Shown in pieces: positions 22,601 to 34,626 of a stretch of DNA of 64,000 nucleotides. The number at the start of each line of letters is the position of its first letter. The stretch's first letter is position 1. Position numbers and translations under genes: made by a program. Source of the stretch: Mercurialis annua (lineage: Eukaryota; Streptophyta; Magnoliopsida; Malpighiales; Euphorbiaceae); assembly GCF_937616625.2 (NCBI RefSeq), contig NC_065571.1, positions 14,014,501 through 14,078,500 on the forward strand. Reading direction: 5' to 3'. The notes beneath the pieces were generated by a model that saw only the letters and a program-made list of their open reading frames with translations, had not been told where the DNA came from and made no database searches.

Positions 22601-23455
22601 CATTTAATGGTTTAAAGTTACCATTAAATCATCAACATTTTGGAATCCATTGACTTTGATAGAAGCTATAATATCAAAATTTCGACAATTAGAGTATCAC
22701 GAACTCATTTATGATTGAAGTATTAGTTCGTCTGTGTTTGGGACGCGATTTTGTATTGAAATTGGTTGAAGTTAAGAGAGTTTATTGGATTTAGGATGAA
22801 AAAAAGAAATGAAATGAAAATCAAAATAAAAATAAGTGATTAAGATAGCTACTTTGGAGGTAATTTTGAGCATGTTCGCGGAAACGTTATATAAAGATTT
22901 TTAATAACACGCGAAGAGGGTATGTCGGAAAGGATAACGACAAACCCGGATCGATCTCGGAAAACAAGACCTGCCTTAGGCAAGCAGGCAAACATATACC
23001 CTTAAGTAAGCCTATGAATTAAATGTTAAGTATATTTTAAAGCTAAGCTAGGAAAGCCACTTCTGGATCAATTTTCGATCCCAAGAAGTGTTATTTTGGA
23101 CCTAAGACAAAAATGAGAGTTGTAGACGGTGTAGCATAGAACAAGTTTCAAGTGATAAATTAAAATTTGCACAAATTTTGGACATTGGTTTGATGGCCTG
23201 AAGTTTGCTAAAAATGTACATTTACTAAGTTGAGAAAAAAACGATTTTTAGTTAGTTTGGGAAACTAACTACATAATACTTGGATAACAAAGAAATGAAA
23301 ATGAGTACATGTTTCAAAGAATTATAGGATGAAGTATTCTATGAGATTATGCCTTAAGGGAGTAGCGGAAGTAATTAGCATTAGTAAAGAAAAAGAAGAT
23401 ATTGAAATAATTGGATAATAAATATTATGAGAAAATTCGAGGACGAATTTTTTTT

Positions 23456-23468
23456 AAGGGGGGAAGAA
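23456..23468 (+). promoter_or_regulatory. Polypurine tract of the LARD
   Basis: AAGGGGGGAAGAA lies directly before the 3' LTR and would prime plus-strand cDNA synthesis. It follows CGAGGACGAATTT, a block also present next to the Tekay LTR at 38294 on the opposite strand. Confidence 0.85.
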
Positions 23469-26400
23469 TGTAATACCCCGTATTTTTGGGATAAGTATTT
23501 ATTGGATTAATTGCATTATTTTAGCCTATTGGAGCTAAAATAAGGGAATTTTTGTAAATTAGGAGGAAAGAAGCGTTTTGACGAGTAATGAATTTTAATA
23601 AAGTTGGACTATATTATTAGATTAAATTATTTAGAATTAAATTTTATCTCGTATTTGGATATCGAGATAAGTATGTCGGAATTTAATGGAAAAAAATGGG
23701 AGAAATTTCCATTAAATAAAATAAATGATTTTAAAATGGATATTTAAATAATATCCGTAAATTTTGTCATATGGATTATTCAAAGAGAATCCAAAAATAT
23801 TTGGAATATTATTTAAAATACGGGTTTAAGCGTGACTAATAAATTATACAGCTAAATAATAAATTTTGAGGATAAGGCGACAATTAATATTTTGGAATAA
23901 AAGAAAAAAAAAATAGTCCGTATAATTTATAATCAAACAAAGTTTGGAATTAGCCCGAGAAATTTAACGACGTGCTTAATTAATAAAAGAATGATTAAAT
24001 AGAAGGAATTTTTGGAATTGGTTAAGAAAAGGATTACATTAAAACTAGCCCATTTGAATTAAAAGCCCAAGCCCCAAATTAATAAGTTCAGATATGAACA
24101 ATAGCTTAACTCAAACATTCCAGAGGCTTCATTCATCATCATCACCCATTCTTCTTCTTCCCTCTCTATTCAATTTCAAGACATGGAGAAAAACTTGGGT
24201 TCTTGTAGTTTAAGCTCAAATTAGCCATCCTCTACCTATTGGAGCTTTAATCAAAGGTTAGTAACTCTAATTCATAGATTAATTTTGAATTAGAGGGTTA
24301 GGGTTTATGGATATTCAATTGGGTTTTTAGTTGCATGTGTTAAAAATTAACATTAGATGATTAATTAATAAGTTTGAGGTTAATTAAATGGTGAATTGAG
24401 GGCTGGAAATTCTGAGTTTAAGTAATGATATTATGGTTAAACAATTATTGGTAGGGATTAAAAAGTTGGGTTAGATTAAGCTAATAAAAATTGAATTGGG
24501 ATGTGTTTTAATCAATTAGTATTAGAGAACTCAAGATTTTCAAAAGCTGGAAATTTTTCTAATTGTTACAAAATTGTGATTTTTGAGAACCGGAAATAGG
24601 AGTCGGGTTTTGGCGGAGGGGCGAAGGCCGGAGAGAAGACCGGTCAGGCCAAATGGCCTGACCCGTCTGCTCATGTTGAGCAGACTACGGTCTGCTCAAC
24701 CAGAGCAGACCACGGTCTGCTCTGCTGAGCAGACCTGTGTCTGCTCTGCTGAGCAGACCTGCGTCTGCTCAGCCATGAGCAGACCGGCTGGTCTGCTCAA
24801 TGGGCAGACCAGCCGGTCACCCCGAACCCGCGCTCCCCGGATGATTTTTCGATAAAAAATTGGGTGTTTTCAGATTTTAAATGAGTTAATTTAAGTGTTA
24901 TTGTAGAGTTGAAAATGAAATTTTTAATGAATTGGGTATATAATTTTCAAATAGAAGTAAAAAGGGGTTATATCATAAATTTTATCAAACTTAAAGTTTT
25001 AAAAGGATGAGGTTTACAAATGTTTAAATAAATTTAATTTAAGTTAGGAAGTTTAAAGAATGATTTGAGAATTTGGAGATTTATATGGATTATGGCATAA
25101 ATTAAATTTAAGCCTAAATACTTGAATGTATAGTCTAAAGTTAAAAATTGGGTTTAAGTAGATTTAAAATGATTGAAAAACTTAAGTACGGGGTTAGTGC
25201 GATTTATATATTTAGAAAGAAAAATTGTTACAAGTGAAACTTGTAATATAATTAGTTAAAGTAATAAAGTTAGAAGTTAAGTTAAACATTTAAAATTTTG
25301 AATTACTAGCATAAGTTTTTGGTTAGTGAATCAAAGTGATATTAAGAAGGCAAGAATGAATACAAGGACTTAGCAATAATTCAAGTTCGAATACTTGAAA
25401 TTTTATTCGAAAAGGAATGAGTAGACGAGTTTTAAATAGAGTATTAATTTAGCATTTGTTCATATTATAGATTCTACACGTGGGCGGATTGGAGAATTAG
25501 AAGAATTGGAATTAATCAACGGACTATTTTATATTTTGCAATTGGAAAATTTGAATTTAAGCGATCGAGGTGAGTTCGCGATTTACTTTCGAGTATTATT
25601 ATTTTTATTTATAAATAGATACATGTATTTGATTGAATGTTTTAATTTAAACCTATATATTTGTTTATAAAACTCATATTGATATTAATAGAGCTTTATT
25701 AAAATATTTTAAATAATAAGTTTATGACTTTTATTAACAGTTTATTTTATGCTATAAACGAATAAAATATATTACATTTTATTAAAGGTCGCATAAATTG
25801 AGTTTGAAATATATTGAAAAATGTTTGATACTAGACTTTGATTTTTATAATGAATAATGCGATTTATAGTTGATGATGGCTAGATCGTGAGATCGCCTTT
25901 GAAATAGCATCGTTTATTTGAAAAGAGCATGTATTATTTAGTTAATGCTCTTTATTCTTTTTAGACCTTTAAGCATGTATATTAGTATAAAGAATTTGAG
26001 AATTTTATTATAATACTTGTTATTTTGATAGCTTCGCTATATGTATGTTTATTATACGAGCTTATACATTGTTTGTCCTGTGGAATTATTATTTAAACCC
26101 AATAAGTGATCCGTGGGAAACGAGCTACCTATTGGGCGTCAATAGGCTGTGTGATCACCAGTACTGATACGAGTCGAGTCTAGGCGTCTATGGTCAATGA
26201 TTTGAAATGATAAATTATGATTATCGATCGATTAATGGAATAAGGAGGATAAAAAGAAATGTGATAGACACAAGGTAACTCGGTCGAACTATCTCGGGAC
26301 CTGTGTCTAGTGGGTAACTCGGTCGAATTATCTCGGGACCCACAACTTGGGATTAAGTAGTGGCATGATGTAACTCGGTCGAATTATCTCGGGACTATGC

Positions 26401-27167
26401 CACGTGGTAGCGGGTAACTCGGTCGAATTATCTCGGGACCCGGCCACTCGGACGATATGATTCGAAAAACAATTATCGTTGATTATGTTCTATAGGTTCA
26501 TAGCATTTGGGTTTAGGGTTTCGAACGGATCCGATATTGGAAACTATTAAATTATATTTTATGTTTATTTATGTTTATCAAATCGTTTACTATCGAAGTA
26601 TGTTTAATTAATTGTTTATTATCGAGGTATGTTTAACTATAAACTATTTATTGATCATAAAGTAAAGTATATTTTATCGTTAATGCGACCTTATCTTTAA
26701 GTATAATACTGTTAGTAAATTGTGAACTCACTCAGCGTTGTCTGACCCCCCAACAGTGTTTTCTTTCAGGATTAACATATGACGATGTGGTCGAGCTTCC
26801 ATTCGTTGTTCCGGAAGTCTCAGTTATGGGAGGTCTTATTCTTCTTAGAGCTGCAGTAGTCATGATAGTAGACCTAGCTAGTAGCAGACGATTTATGTTT
26901 ATATTATGACCTGCTAAAATGATGTATTTTGGAAAAATGAATTATCCAGGGATTTAATATATGGTTAATTGGTATTTTATACAGGTGTGGTTATTTAAGT
27001 TTACAGGCGTTATATTGCCGATTTTTCGAAAATGGTTTTATTAAGTATTATAACGATTTTGGAAAAGCGAAAAATTTTTTTAGATAAATTTAGGCTTGCT
27101 ACGGGTTTCGGAACCAAAATTCCCATTCCCTAGCGCCGGTCGCGGCCCTCGATTTCGGGTCGTGACA
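23469..27167 (+). repeat. 3' LTR of the LARD, with hairpin array copy at 26266-26447
   Basis: 3699 bp, nearly identical to the 5' LTR. Seen differences are ATCTCG for ATTTCG near 23648, one fewer G in TTGGTTAAG, GACCCGTC in the island, one fewer A in CAGATTTTA, one extra G near 25150 and an A/T shift near 27075. The hairpin island lies at about 24613-24836 and the four-hairpin array at 26266-26447. Confidence 0.93.
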
Positions 27168-27172
27168 TCGCC

Positions 27173-27400
27173 GAAGCTAACAAATCAGCTTATAAGTTAC
27201 AAACTAGATTTTGGGTAAAACTAGGTTGTTTTCTTAAGGTTTTATCTCTAGCCCGTAATAGAGATTGAAAAGTGGAATACTTAGAGATGAGGATCCCTAA
27301 GCAGTGGACATAGGTAGGGTTGCCGAACTACTGTATAATCTGGTGTCTCATCTTTATGCTTTCCTTTATGTTTTAATTAACCTCATCACAAAACTGATTT
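27173..27400 (+). repeat. Possible Copia-type LTR, right part
   Basis: Continues the sequence left of the LARD. The block GTGGACATAGG, GTTGCCGAAC and CTTTATGCTTTCC near 27305-27365 resembles the U5 end of many plant Copia LTRs. The terminus and target duplication were not found, so this remains a resemblance. Confidence 0.4.
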
Positions 27401-27770
27401 TAAAAAGAGATTTTCTAAAAAACTTTTGAGAAGGATTTTTCAAACTAATCTGATTCAGTTTACTTAGCTTTATGTCTTGTATTGATAAGCTCGCAAATCA
27501 TTCATATTTAATTAACTTATCTTTACTAATGTGCATCAACTCAAGCTGAGTTAATAGCTTATAAGTTGATCTTACTTGTCTGTCAAATCCTCAATATTTG
27601 AACAACTTACCTTTTACTTGAACTTATTAACTTAAGCTAATTCTATAGCTCTTTAGTTGATTTTTTGGAGCTATCGAATCTTTCATATTTGATTAGTTTG
27701 GCCCGACTAAAACTCTATCTGCTTAAACTAACTCTATAGCTTATCACATTTTAGCAGAAAAAAGTTAAAG
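27401..27770. other. Unassigned AT-rich sequence
   Basis: Contains repeated short motifs such as CTTATAAGTT, TAACTCTATAGC and CATATTTGATTA. No ORF, terminal repeat or RNA gene is recognised. Confidence 0.4.
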
Positions 27771-28050
27771 TCTTTTTTTTTATGAATAAAATTTTATAAA
27801 AAACCTCAAGAGAGGCAAAAACCAAACTCACGAAGCTTACGCCACTAAAGGCTACGACTCCGAGAAAGAGGAAAACAGACTAGGAGAAAATAATACAATC
27901 CAAGTTCCTATACAAATCTGATCCTGAATATACAAAACTAGGATGCTTACAAATGTAAAACTAGGATGCTTGCAAATGTAAAAATTGAAAGTCTTAATTA
28001 ACCTCTCTTTTGAGCTACTGCTGGATCCAACAAGTATGCACATTATTTTT
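27771..28050 (-). repeat. Probable LINE 3' tail, minus strand
   Basis: On the minus strand it ends in TTTATAAAATTTTATTCATA followed by a run of A, close to the LINE 3' terminus near 42240-42260. Only the non-coding tail remains. AACTAGGATGCTT followed by CAAATGTAAAA occurs twice in tandem at about 27938-27980. Confidence 0.45.
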
Positions 28051-28059
28051 CATTGTCAT

Positions 28060-28455
28060 TAATTGCATGGAAAATTTGGTGCTTTATCTTGGTGAAGTGT
28101 GATATTTTATGGTCTCGCCTTCCGCGGTTTCTCATTTTTTCAGCTTTTGGACTTCTATTTCTCATTTCTTTTTCAAAGACTTATGGAGGTTAATTTTATT
28201 TTTTGGCGTTTGGTGGAAAGTTTGGAATAATAGGGTGTTCAACGGTATAATTCGCATGAATCTCTTTCTTATTTATGTATAGGCAAGGCGGTTCAATTCT
28301 ATTCTTGTTTTCATTCTCATTTTCCTTATAGCAGAAATGATGTTTTTAGTTGTTTGGATAATATCGTTGCCTCTTTTTGATTGATCATTTTTTGAATCTT
28401 TTGCCTTCCACTTCTTGTGTTAGTGATTAATAAATCATTATTTATTCAAAAAAAC
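28060..28455 (+). pseudogene. LINE ORF2 3'-end fragment
   Basis: A 5'-truncated LINE tail. Around 28190-28260 the + strand reads FFGVWWKVWNNRVFNG, typical of the stretch after the zf-RVT domain, and soon becomes non-coding. It ends in AATAAATCATTATTTATTC and a short A run. It is too short to classify and no duplication was found. Confidence 0.5.
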
Positions 28456-29317
28456 TTAAATTATTAAAAAAACTTATATATTGAAATTAAATTTTTTAAA
28501 AATATAAACATTAATAGTGAAATTATTCCGATCTTATACTAATAAGTGAGATACAAATAATTTCAAAAACAAAAAAAGATAAACATAACACCTTGACGCA
28601 TAATTTACCCTAATAGTGACTAAGCTATTGTAAGTTTGCAAGTCAATGGTGGACAATTGAGCACCTTATGCTTTTTTTTTATTGTTTTTATATATTAATT
28701 ATATAAATAATTTTTTTAAAAATTATATATGCAGTCACCTTTACAACTGATATGACTTTTTTTTATCTATATTTAAACTATTTCTAGCTGGCCCATGTAT
28801 CCATATAAAACCTTGTATTTAGATCAAAATGATTCCCTAAATTAATTATTAATTTTTCAAAATATTCATATAAATTTTTATATACACGTATAAATGTTCA
28901 AAATGCTCTTTAAACGACTTTTTAGTAATCTATATTTTGATCTCCAGAAAAGTTTCATAATTACTTTAATTTTAAGCCCCACTGATTATTGTAAGTGTTG
29001 TCATGACCCACTCATTCTAAAGTGAGTCCATATGCAAACCAACTAAATCTAACGTAACTGATAAATTGTTAATTACATTTGGATTTGCATTAATAATTTT
29101 AACCTAAAATGTAGTCGTCTTTATTTTAAAAGTTGCTCGTGATGATGATAGTGCCAGCGCAAAATAGAAGATTCTTTGTTAATCTTTCTGGCTAATGGAC
29201 CTTTCTTACTATAATTGTTAATCATAGTAGCTTTTTACTAACTAATCTCTTATTTTATAAGTTTTGGAATATAATACATCGTGAGCAGCATAACAATAAA
29301 AATAATAAGTTATTATA
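28456..29317. other. Unassigned AT-rich intergenic sequence
   Basis: No ORF, terminal repeats or RNA gene recognised. It contains ordinary short A/T runs only. Confidence 0.5.
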
Positions 29318-29629
29318 GGATTTATTTCATATAAGATGACCACCTTTATACGAATTTTTTAAAAAATAACTCGACGTTTAAAACTTCTCAAGACACCATT
29401 TCTAGTTTCTTTTTAAAAACAATATTGGCAATTTTTAATGACGTTTTTGCTGATGTGGCAGGACACGTGACAGACCCATCGGGTGTCCAAGCTAGCGAGA
29501 TTTTACCTAAAAATGTGCTCATATTGTTTTTGAAAAGAAATGAAAGATGATGCCTTGAAATGATACGTTTCAAAAGTCGAGTTATTTTTGAAAAATTGTC
29601 TAAAGATGATGATTTTATATATAATTAAG
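29318..29629. mobile_element. Diverged relative of the Mutator-type MITE
   Basis: It shares order and sequence with the MITE at 3869-3923/12439-12701: a terminus like TTTCATATAAGATGACCACC, the TTTTTAAAAACAA block, GACGTTTTTGCTGA, AAAAATGTGCTC, TTTGAAAAGAAATGAAAG and a mirrored end GATGATTTTATATATAATTA. A clear 9-bp duplication is no longer visible, consistent with an older insertion. Confidence 0.7.
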
Positions 29630-32149
29630 ACATTAATCCATACTAAATTCCATCTATGTACTCTACGTTTTTTATTTACTTCTGTCCTACTACGAAAAAT
29701 ATGGATAAAAAATCTCGGATGGACGGAATTTAAAAATTGAATCACTTACCGTTAGTTATCGGTCTAAATTAAAATAAGTGGCAAGATTTATTATAATGTT
29801 CTTCTACTTCGTGTTTTGTTTATTTGCATCCTTTTACTGTACGTTATTTGTTTATTTCGTCATTTTTTGCATGCCGTGTGTGAAATTATAAAATCTCATA
29901 ATTTTTTGATTTATATACAGTTTGTTTTCTAAAATTGCTCATTAAATCAATTATGTAATTTTTCTCATGTGACGCCTACATGGTACTGATATGGTATATG
30001 TCACACATTAGCGCCACATAAATAAAATTGTGTATATAGTTAGACAAAATTGAAACGAAATCATGCGTTTCAGGATAAATTGAATAAAATTGAAACGATT
30101 GGATTTTTATGAGACTTTTATGAAAGATTTGGCCGCTTTAATTATTTGGCTTATAATTTATTGAAAGATTAGAATGATGCCATTTAATACAATTTTTAAA
30201 GTTTTGTCCATTTAGTGCTATTAATTTTTGGCAGTACATGAACGAAATAAAAAAATAGAGCTGAAGTGAAAAAAACATTAAATACAGAAATTTTAGAATG
30301 AGTTTTCCATTATATACAAATATCATTTCGATAAACAATATGATCGTATGAAAATCATCCAAGTCTAAGCTATTTAAGTGCCATAGTCGCGGATTCAAAC
30401 ACCGGCTAAGCTCTTTGTAATAAATAAAGTGGTTGGAACTGGGTTACTAACCATTACAATCCGAGATTAACAGGTATATGGATTTACGAGCGGTATATAT
30501 TCTAAAATTTAATAGTCATTAAGAGTTTTTCGGTGGTGTGAGTACTCGTCAAAATAATAGTTACACCATTTCCTTATTGGCTACTACCTATTTTTTTATT
30601 TTAATAATTATAAAATTTATAAGAAAATTTAAATCAACGATCATAACAGTTTGTTATCTCTATTTGAGTTATAATTTTTTTGTACTATCCATTCCCTTTA
30701 ATGATAGGATAACAATCATTCTATATGTGTCATGCAAAAAACGTTAAATTAGGGGTCATTCATTCTAATTTGTACAATTTGTTTTCTTAATTGAGGGTTA
30801 GCAACTAATTAATTATTAGATTCATTTTTACTTTTGTTAGTATACATTTGTTTTAAGCTTCACCTTTTCTTGAAGAAAGGTTTAATTATTTAACCAGCTA
30901 AGCATAGAGCTTATATGATGAATTGGCCTTGCTCACGTAGAGTTTGGACAATTTTCTTAATAAACAATACATTACCTTAAATAAATAGATAAAAAGAATG
31001 ACGTGATTAACTATATTTCTATATTTACACTAAATTGATAGACCACTGATAATATGATATGAAACGGATCACTTATTTATTAAAACTTTAAAATAGATCT
31101 TGGTCGAAAATAACATTTTTTATAATTAAAAATAAAAGCGTTTGTGGAAAAATTAAACACACGACTTAACAGTTTGCTGTCTAACATTTATATACCATTT
31201 GAACTATAAAAAAAATCTAATTTTAGAATATAAATATAATTATCTCACATAAATAATAATAAACTATATTTATATTCTTATAACGTGTTGATACAGATGT
31301 TTTGCTTTACAATTTTGCCTCCATTAAATAATGAATATATTCTTTGAGAAAGAGATAAAGGCAATAGGAATTATGATTATTATTAAATCACCACTAATGT
31401 TATACGTTGGCTATACTGTTCTTGGCTCCTCCTTTTTACTTATGAAGTAAAATTGAATTGGATTGGAATTGCTTGAAATTTATTTCTAACTTAAAACATG
31501 TTTAACACACCATTTATTATTAAATGAAATGAATAGTATAAATTAATAAAAATATATAATTTTAATTAAAATTGATCTAGACCATTCATTTTATAATGAA
31601 TGGTGTATATTGTAAACACGGCTCCCTCAAGTTAAAATAAATTTGATGAAATTTTAATCCTTTTAAAATTTATAATCATAAAAAAATTATTTAACATAAT
31701 TAATGATAGTAGTTTCCAAATTTTTAGATCAATTAAAGATAATGTTCTTTTTAAAAGGTCAATCATTTAAAAATATTATTTTTTCAACTCTTTTTATTGT
31801 TTATAGCTTTAAAATTTAAAATTTTCAATTTTAACTCATTTTCAATTTTTACTTCAATTATGTCTATTTGTCCAAATTGGAGTAAATAAAAGTTCAAGCT
31901 TTTTTTATATTATTTACATTTATATTTTTAACATTATTAATTCATAAATTAAATAATATGAGATATTTATTTGATTTTTTTAATTAATTAAATGTCTATA
32001 ATTGAAAAAGTAAAAATTTAAACATAAATTAAAATGAAAGATTATAAAAGACGATGACATGAACAAATTTTTTTATATTTTTGGATAATTATGTCTTTTA
32101 TAAAAATTATTTAAAGATAAAATTAAATCGTCCCTGCTCCTAAACTCAA
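29630..32149. other. Unassigned AT-rich intergenic sequence with small palindromes
   Basis: No gene supported. Two minor items: GGATTCAAACACCGGC near 30392 resembles a tRNA-like B box but has no convincing partner A box, and 31508-31612 is a short foldback with arms near ACACCATTTATT and AATGAATGGTGT, probably a small MITE. Confidence 0.45.
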
Positions 32150-32471
32150 GGGCGGAGCCAGGTTTTCCCCAAGGGGGGACCCTGACCCCTCCCAAAAAAA
32201 TTCTTGACTTAATAAATCTCTTACAATTTTCTTCTTTTATAAATAAAATATAATAGTTATACTAAATTTTTTATATAATTAGCCCCTAAAACATCTCTTT
32301 AATTGTTTATATTTTTTTCCAAAATATAGTTTTTTTTTTGGATAAATAATTAGTAAATTAGCTCATCCATGAACAATGGATGGCAAAAAAAGACAGAAAA
32401 AATATAGTTATTAATTTAGATTTTTATATAGTTTGACCCCTCTTAAATTACTTTCTGGCACCATCCCTGCC
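32150..32471. mobile_element. hAT-type MITE or deletion derivative
   Basis: Starts GGGCGGAGCCAGG and ends CTGGCACCATCCCTGCC, imperfect inverted termini of a kind common in plant hAT elements. The flanks CCTAAACTCA and CCTGAACTTA agree at 8 of 10 bases, plausibly an aged 8-bp duplication. A poly-T/poly-A rich interior is the only other content. Confidence 0.6.
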
Positions 32472-33058
32472 TGAACTTATCATATAATATAATTTTATCT
32501 CAATAAATTTTAGGATAGAAAATACCAGACTGATCTTTTATTCTTTTATAATTGGCATATTTCTAACGCCAAGTTAGAACAATTATTGATCGTATTTTTT
32601 TCTTTTGTTAATGGTACATAAAAAGTTGTAGAGAAGTATCAATAAAAGCATATCACAAAAAAGATTGTGAACTTTTCAGATGTGGTGGACCTTACCTGCA
32701 CAAAGTTTTGATAATGATTCCAGGCCAGAATGAACCGAAACTGATTAACTACTAATTTTTAGTTTTAACACTTTAAAATATAAATTGTCATTTCTTTTTT
32801 GCAAACTTGTATCAAATGATTTTGTGATAAAAAATGACAATATGAACGCCAAAATTTATGGTACTATATCGTTGTTGCATCGTTTAGTATGTAGTTTTTA
32901 TCGAAAACTAATTTGTGCTTCGAATCGTATTTTATCTTATAAAAAATAAATATTGGACCATGCAAAACCTTAACTCTAAATACACCAAAACCCTAACCCT
33001 TACCACTGCAGAACCACCACTTCCGGACAGCATGCGCTACAGAACATAGGATTTGTAA
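32472..33058. other. Unassigned AT-rich sequence upstream of a LINE
   Basis: No ORF or repeat termini. Two CCCTAACCC-like runs at about 32978-33000 are too short for telomeric sequence and may belong to the LINE 5' leader. Confidence 0.4.
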
Positions 33059-34620
33059 GAGCAGGTTTGTCTTCAACGCATGATAGAACTGGAGACAAAT
33101 CTCGCGTTATTTTTCTTTGAAAATTTTCCACGTTCATGCAGTTTTTCTGATTTGGAGAGAGCTTTGCTAAATACAAGGTCTTTAGGAGAATTAGCCTTGC
33201 ACCGAAACTGTCAAAAAGAGGTCGCACCTTCGGTTTTCTTCCACCGATTAACGGAAATGATATTGATTTGATTCTCTCACAACTCAATATGATTATCATT
33301 TGGAAATTCAAATTGCGGGCTTTCCGTTCTTGATTTTTTGGAGGGTTTGCAGCAAGATATTAAACAGGCCTTTAAAAAACAGGTTGTTCTAAAAACAAAG
33401 AAAATCAGTCGATCGTGTTTTTGTGATGGCCGTTCATATGCCAATGTGATTTCAAAAGGGAACAATTGCAACGACTTACATGATCCTCAAGATTCAGTTC
33501 AAGATATTAAGGCGAAACTTCCCTTGAACCATAATTTTGTTAGGGAGAGTAATTTGGATTGGTTGGAAAGATCCATTGTAACTAGATTGAATTCAGCTCA
33601 ATCAATTCTGCAGGCCAGTAACTATATGTTATCCAAAGACATTGTTTTTGATAATGTCTGATGATTTTCTTGGATGGTAAATCAAAGCAATTAATGGATT
33701 TCTTCCATTTCTTTTCTAAGGAAAATTGATTTTGATTCTCCAACTCTTTAAATGACTTGGTTGTCAATTTCAGGCATTGCTCTCTCACTTTGGTGTCCGA
33801 ACATTTTTGTTTGTATAGCTAACTGTTTTGGTGAAGCAGTTATGGTTCATCCACTAGTTTATGTGAAAGAACAGTTAGATTCGGGTTCCGTCCTTATTTG
33901 CACTACAAATGGTTGGATCAACAAAACTTTCCCAGTAGTACTTGGAGATGTCAATTTTACAGTCCATGCCTTTAAAGTGGGTCAACCTGTTTATTTTAGT
34001 AAACATAATGAACAAGATTCATACTCAGATATTGAGCTTAGTTCAGAAAATTTGCAATATAATGAGGTTGCCCGTTTTCCTATTGAAGTGAACCATTAGA
34101 ATGACCCTCAATTGGATGATGAGCAGCATCGTTTTACAGAGGATACGCTACTTTAGAACAATATTAATTTGGTATCTGAAACACCTTTTGTTTCTGCAAT
34201 ACCTAATTCAGAGTCCCTTTTGGAAATAATCCAGGAGGTTTCTTCTTGTCCTTCAAGACCTGTATGTCACACAAAAGCTTACACATAATCTATTTTTCAT
34301 GAATCTTCATCTTGAAATTTGGACAACAACCCTCCTCCATTGAATAATGGCAATTTTACTATCATGAAAAAGAGGTATCATAAGATTATTTCTCCTTCTG
34401 GTAATCTGAAATCCTCTTTACACCGTCTCTCCTCTGATAATCAACCTTCATCGGCAGATTTTGATAATATGAACATGTTGATTCTTTCGGCAAAAGAAAA
34501 AAGCTTCAGCTGGGTCTTCTGCTGAAAATTCAGCTGGGTCTTCTGTTAATCAACTTCTCAAGAATTTGGAACAAGATTTGGAGAATCAAAAATCTTGATT
34601 ATTTTTTCATCAAGGTATTC
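33059..34620 (+). pseudogene. LINE ORF1 (RRM and gag-like), decayed
   Basis: The nucleic-acid-binding ORF1 of a plant LINE, broken across frames. Near 33080-33250 the sequence FFFENFPRSCSFSDL resembles the start of an RNA-recognition motif, with RTFGF-like RNP1 in another frame. A second block (33302-33660) reads LQQDIKQAFK and SRSCFCDGRSYANV. A third (33752-34099) reads TWLSISGIALSLWCPNIFVCIANCFGE, close to the DUF4283-type gag domain of plant LINEs. Several frameshifts and stops separate the blocks. It belongs with the ORF2 pieces at 34627-35961 and 39985-42250. Confidence 0.7.
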
Positions 34621-34626
34621 GTAAGT

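Larger units (their letters stand above)
19653..23468 (+). other. Internal region of the LARD, no coding capacity
   Basis: 3.8 kb between the LTRs. It opens with the PBS and closes with CGAGGACGAATTT and a purine tract. No gag, protease, RT or integrase motif was found in any frame. The + strand is visibly purine-rich over long stretches (about 19870-23460), which may reflect an ancestral coding strand that has decayed completely or unrelated replacement sequence. Confidence 0.85.
15952..27167 (+). mobile_element. Non-coding large retrotransposon derivative (LARD) with 3.7-kb LTRs, chromovirus (Tekay/Del) type ends
   Basis: An 11.2-kb element bounded by a perfect 5-bp duplication TCGCC (15947-15951 and 27168-27172). 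The LTRs at 15952-19652 and 23469-27167 both start TGTAATACCCCGTATTTTTG and end TTTCGGGTCGTGACA. By eye they differ at only about six positions in 3.7 kb, so the insertion is very recent. The 3.8-kb internal region begins with an initiator-tRNA-Met PBS and ends with a purine tract but encodes no recognisable protein. The LTR ends and the CGAGGACGAATTT block before the 3' LTR match those beside the Tekay fragment at 35962-39980, so enzymes from a Tekay relative probably mobilised it. Confidence 0.93.

Noticed and set aside
30380..30410. Possible tRNA or SINE B box (GGATTCAAACACC)
   Set aside because: No A box at the right distance, no cloverleaf, no flanking duplication found.
32978..33000. 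CCCTAACCC-like motifs suggesting interstitial telomere sequence
   Set aside because: Only two imperfect units; no CCCTAAA array.
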